Shown piece after piece: positions 63,360 through 64,000 of a DNA stretch of 64,000 nt; the stretch's first letter is position 1; each line of letters opens with the position of its first letter. Position numbers and translations under genes: made by a program. The notes beneath the pieces were generated by a model, which worked only from the letters and a program-made list of their open reading frames with translations, had not been told where the DNA came from and did no database searches. The stretch comes from Cellulophaga sp. 20_2_10 (GTDB taxonomy: Bacteria > Bacteroidota > Bacteroidia > Flavobacteriales > Flavobacteriaceae), in NCBI RefSeq assembly GCF_023476645.1, contig NZ_JAMCOJ010000004.1, forward strand, positions 62,001-126,000, read 5' to 3'.

Positions 63360-64000
63360 GTGTATTTTTTTTGTGTAATAAATATGGGTAAATAACGTAA
63401 TAAAATAAAATTAATGCTAATGACGTTGTAATTATTACAATTGCAAGCCAATCTGGCATTTCTGTATGTCTTGTAACAAAGCCTTCTAAAAAGCCAGCTA
63501 TAATAAAAAAAGGTACTGTAGAAAGCATTATTTTAAGCCCATTAACGGTTCCTCTTTTAAAAGATTCTATTCTTGTGTAAGTACCAGGAAAAAGAATACC
63601 CTTTGCTAGTACAAGTCCTGCACAACCCGCTATGACTATAACAGATATCTCAATGGTTCCGTGTATCCATATTGTTCTAGCAGACTCCCAAAGTAAGCCT
63701 TTTTCATAAAACATATACTGAAAACTGCCTAACATAATACCATTCTGCATCATTATAAATAAAGAACCAATACCCAGCAAAATTCCATATATAAAAGCCA
63801 TCATGGCTACTTTTACGTTATTTATAGTTATACCTAAAAACATTTGAAATTCTCCTTGCTGTTTATACACAGCCATAGGGTCATCATTAGCTATGTTTTC
63901 TAAAGTCATATTTACATAACCATCTCCTAAAAAAGATCGAACAAAATCACCGTCATTGGCTGCAGAGAAAACTCCAACTAGCGTAAAAAATGCAAAAACA
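63346..64000 (-). CDS. stage II sporulation protein M-like (SpoIIM) membrane protein, 5' end outside window
   Basis: The reverse frame stays open from 63346 through the right edge of the window, reading VFAFFTLVGVFSAANDGDFV and SFLGDGYVNMTLENIAND before the internal ATG at 63909. So that ATG is not the start, and the protein begins outside. Four or five transmembrane segments follow. SpoIIM family proteins outside sporulating species have unknown roles and are often beside MoxR, DUF58 and RDD genes, as here. An RDD-family gene might lie to the right, but that cannot be seen. Confidence 0.87.
   Translation of the reverse strand, partial: VFAFFTLVGVFSAANDGDFVRSFLGDGYVNMTLENIANDDPMAVYKQQGEFQMFLGITINNVKVAMMAFIYGILLGIGSLFIMMQNGIMLGSFQYMFYEKGLLWESARTIWIHGTIEISVIVIAGCAGLVLAKGILFPGTYTRIESFKRGTVNGLKIMLSTVPFFIIAGFLEGFVTRHTEMPDWLAIVIITTSLALILFYYVIYPYLLHKKNTHAEQ

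Noticed and set aside
63346-63909. SpoIIM-like gene starting at the ATG at 63909
   Set aside because: The frame continues through the window edge with conserved-looking sequence, so this ATG is internal.

Overview
The window is a 64 kb AT-rich stretch of a Bacteroidota chromosome, almost certainly from a marine-type member of the Flavobacteriaceae. The evidence is direct: a SusC/SusD/SusE polysaccharide-utilisation locus, a type IX secretion (T9SS) C-terminal sorting domain, promoters of the Bacteroidota TAnnTTTG type, no Shine-Dalgarno sequences worth noting, a 6S RNA next to zapA, bacillithiol synthesis (bshC), and clusters found together in flavobacteria (rlmD-DUF6452-DUF6048; DUF58-MoxR-DUF4350-DUF4129-SpoIIM). 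No tRNA, rRNA, CRISPR array, prophage, transposase or plasmid feature was seen. This is mostly core genome with one accessory carbohydrate locus.

Layout. Positions 1-3050 (-) hold a cut-off TonB-dependent receptor and an M23 peptidase. Positions 3247-5633 (+) hold a small coiled-coil protein, zapA, 6S RNA and rny. Positions 5717-7667 (-) hold an NlpC/P60-like protein with a substituted active-site cysteine and a thiolase. Positions 7797-13389 (+) hold a PgpH-type HD phosphohydrolase followed by a three-gene biotin-dependent acyl-CoA carboxylase. Positions 13459-32446 are an alpha-glucan (starch/maltodextrin) utilisation locus. On the minus strand it has an MFS sugar transporter, beta-phosphoglucomutase, a GH65 phosphorylase-type enzyme and two GH13 lipoproteins, with a LacI regulator upstream. 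Divergent from it are susC, susD, a susE-like gene, a large T9SS-secreted GH13 amylase and a fibronectin-III lipoprotein gene broken by one in-frame stop. The logic is: surface binding and cleavage, import by SusCD, periplasmic trimming, uptake of maltose-sized sugars, then cytoplasmic phosphorolysis to beta-glucose 1-phosphate and isomerisation to glucose 6-phosphate.

Positions 32524-39213 hold DUF6048, DUF6452, rlmD (all -), rocD (+), an LD-carboxypeptidase and a carboxypeptidase-regulatory-domain protein (-). Positions 39442-46963 (+) hold bshC, a PLP-dependent decarboxylase, guaA, a LysM/periplasmic-binding fusion and a DUF922-like protein with an HEXXH motif. Positions 47041-54682 hold a TSP3-repeat lipoprotein (-), then DUF3820, pyrG, yidC, mnmA and a nitronate-monooxygenase-like protein (+). 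Between yidC and mnmA lies a 378-base gap with three stacked stem-loops and terminator-like hairpins on both strands, a candidate unannotated small RNA. Positions 54683-64000 (-) hold a signal-less BtuF-like protein, a histidine kinase/response regulator pair, a DUF2007 protein and the overlapping DUF58-MoxR-DUF4350-DUF4129-membrane-SpoIIM operon, which runs off the right end.

No clearly novel multi-gene system was found. The most interesting signals are the candidate RNA at 52221-52340, the NlpC/P60 protein that has lost its cysteine, the broken lipoprotein, the alternative pairings in the 6S RNA, and -7 boxes that sit almost on the start codon of guaA and rlmD.
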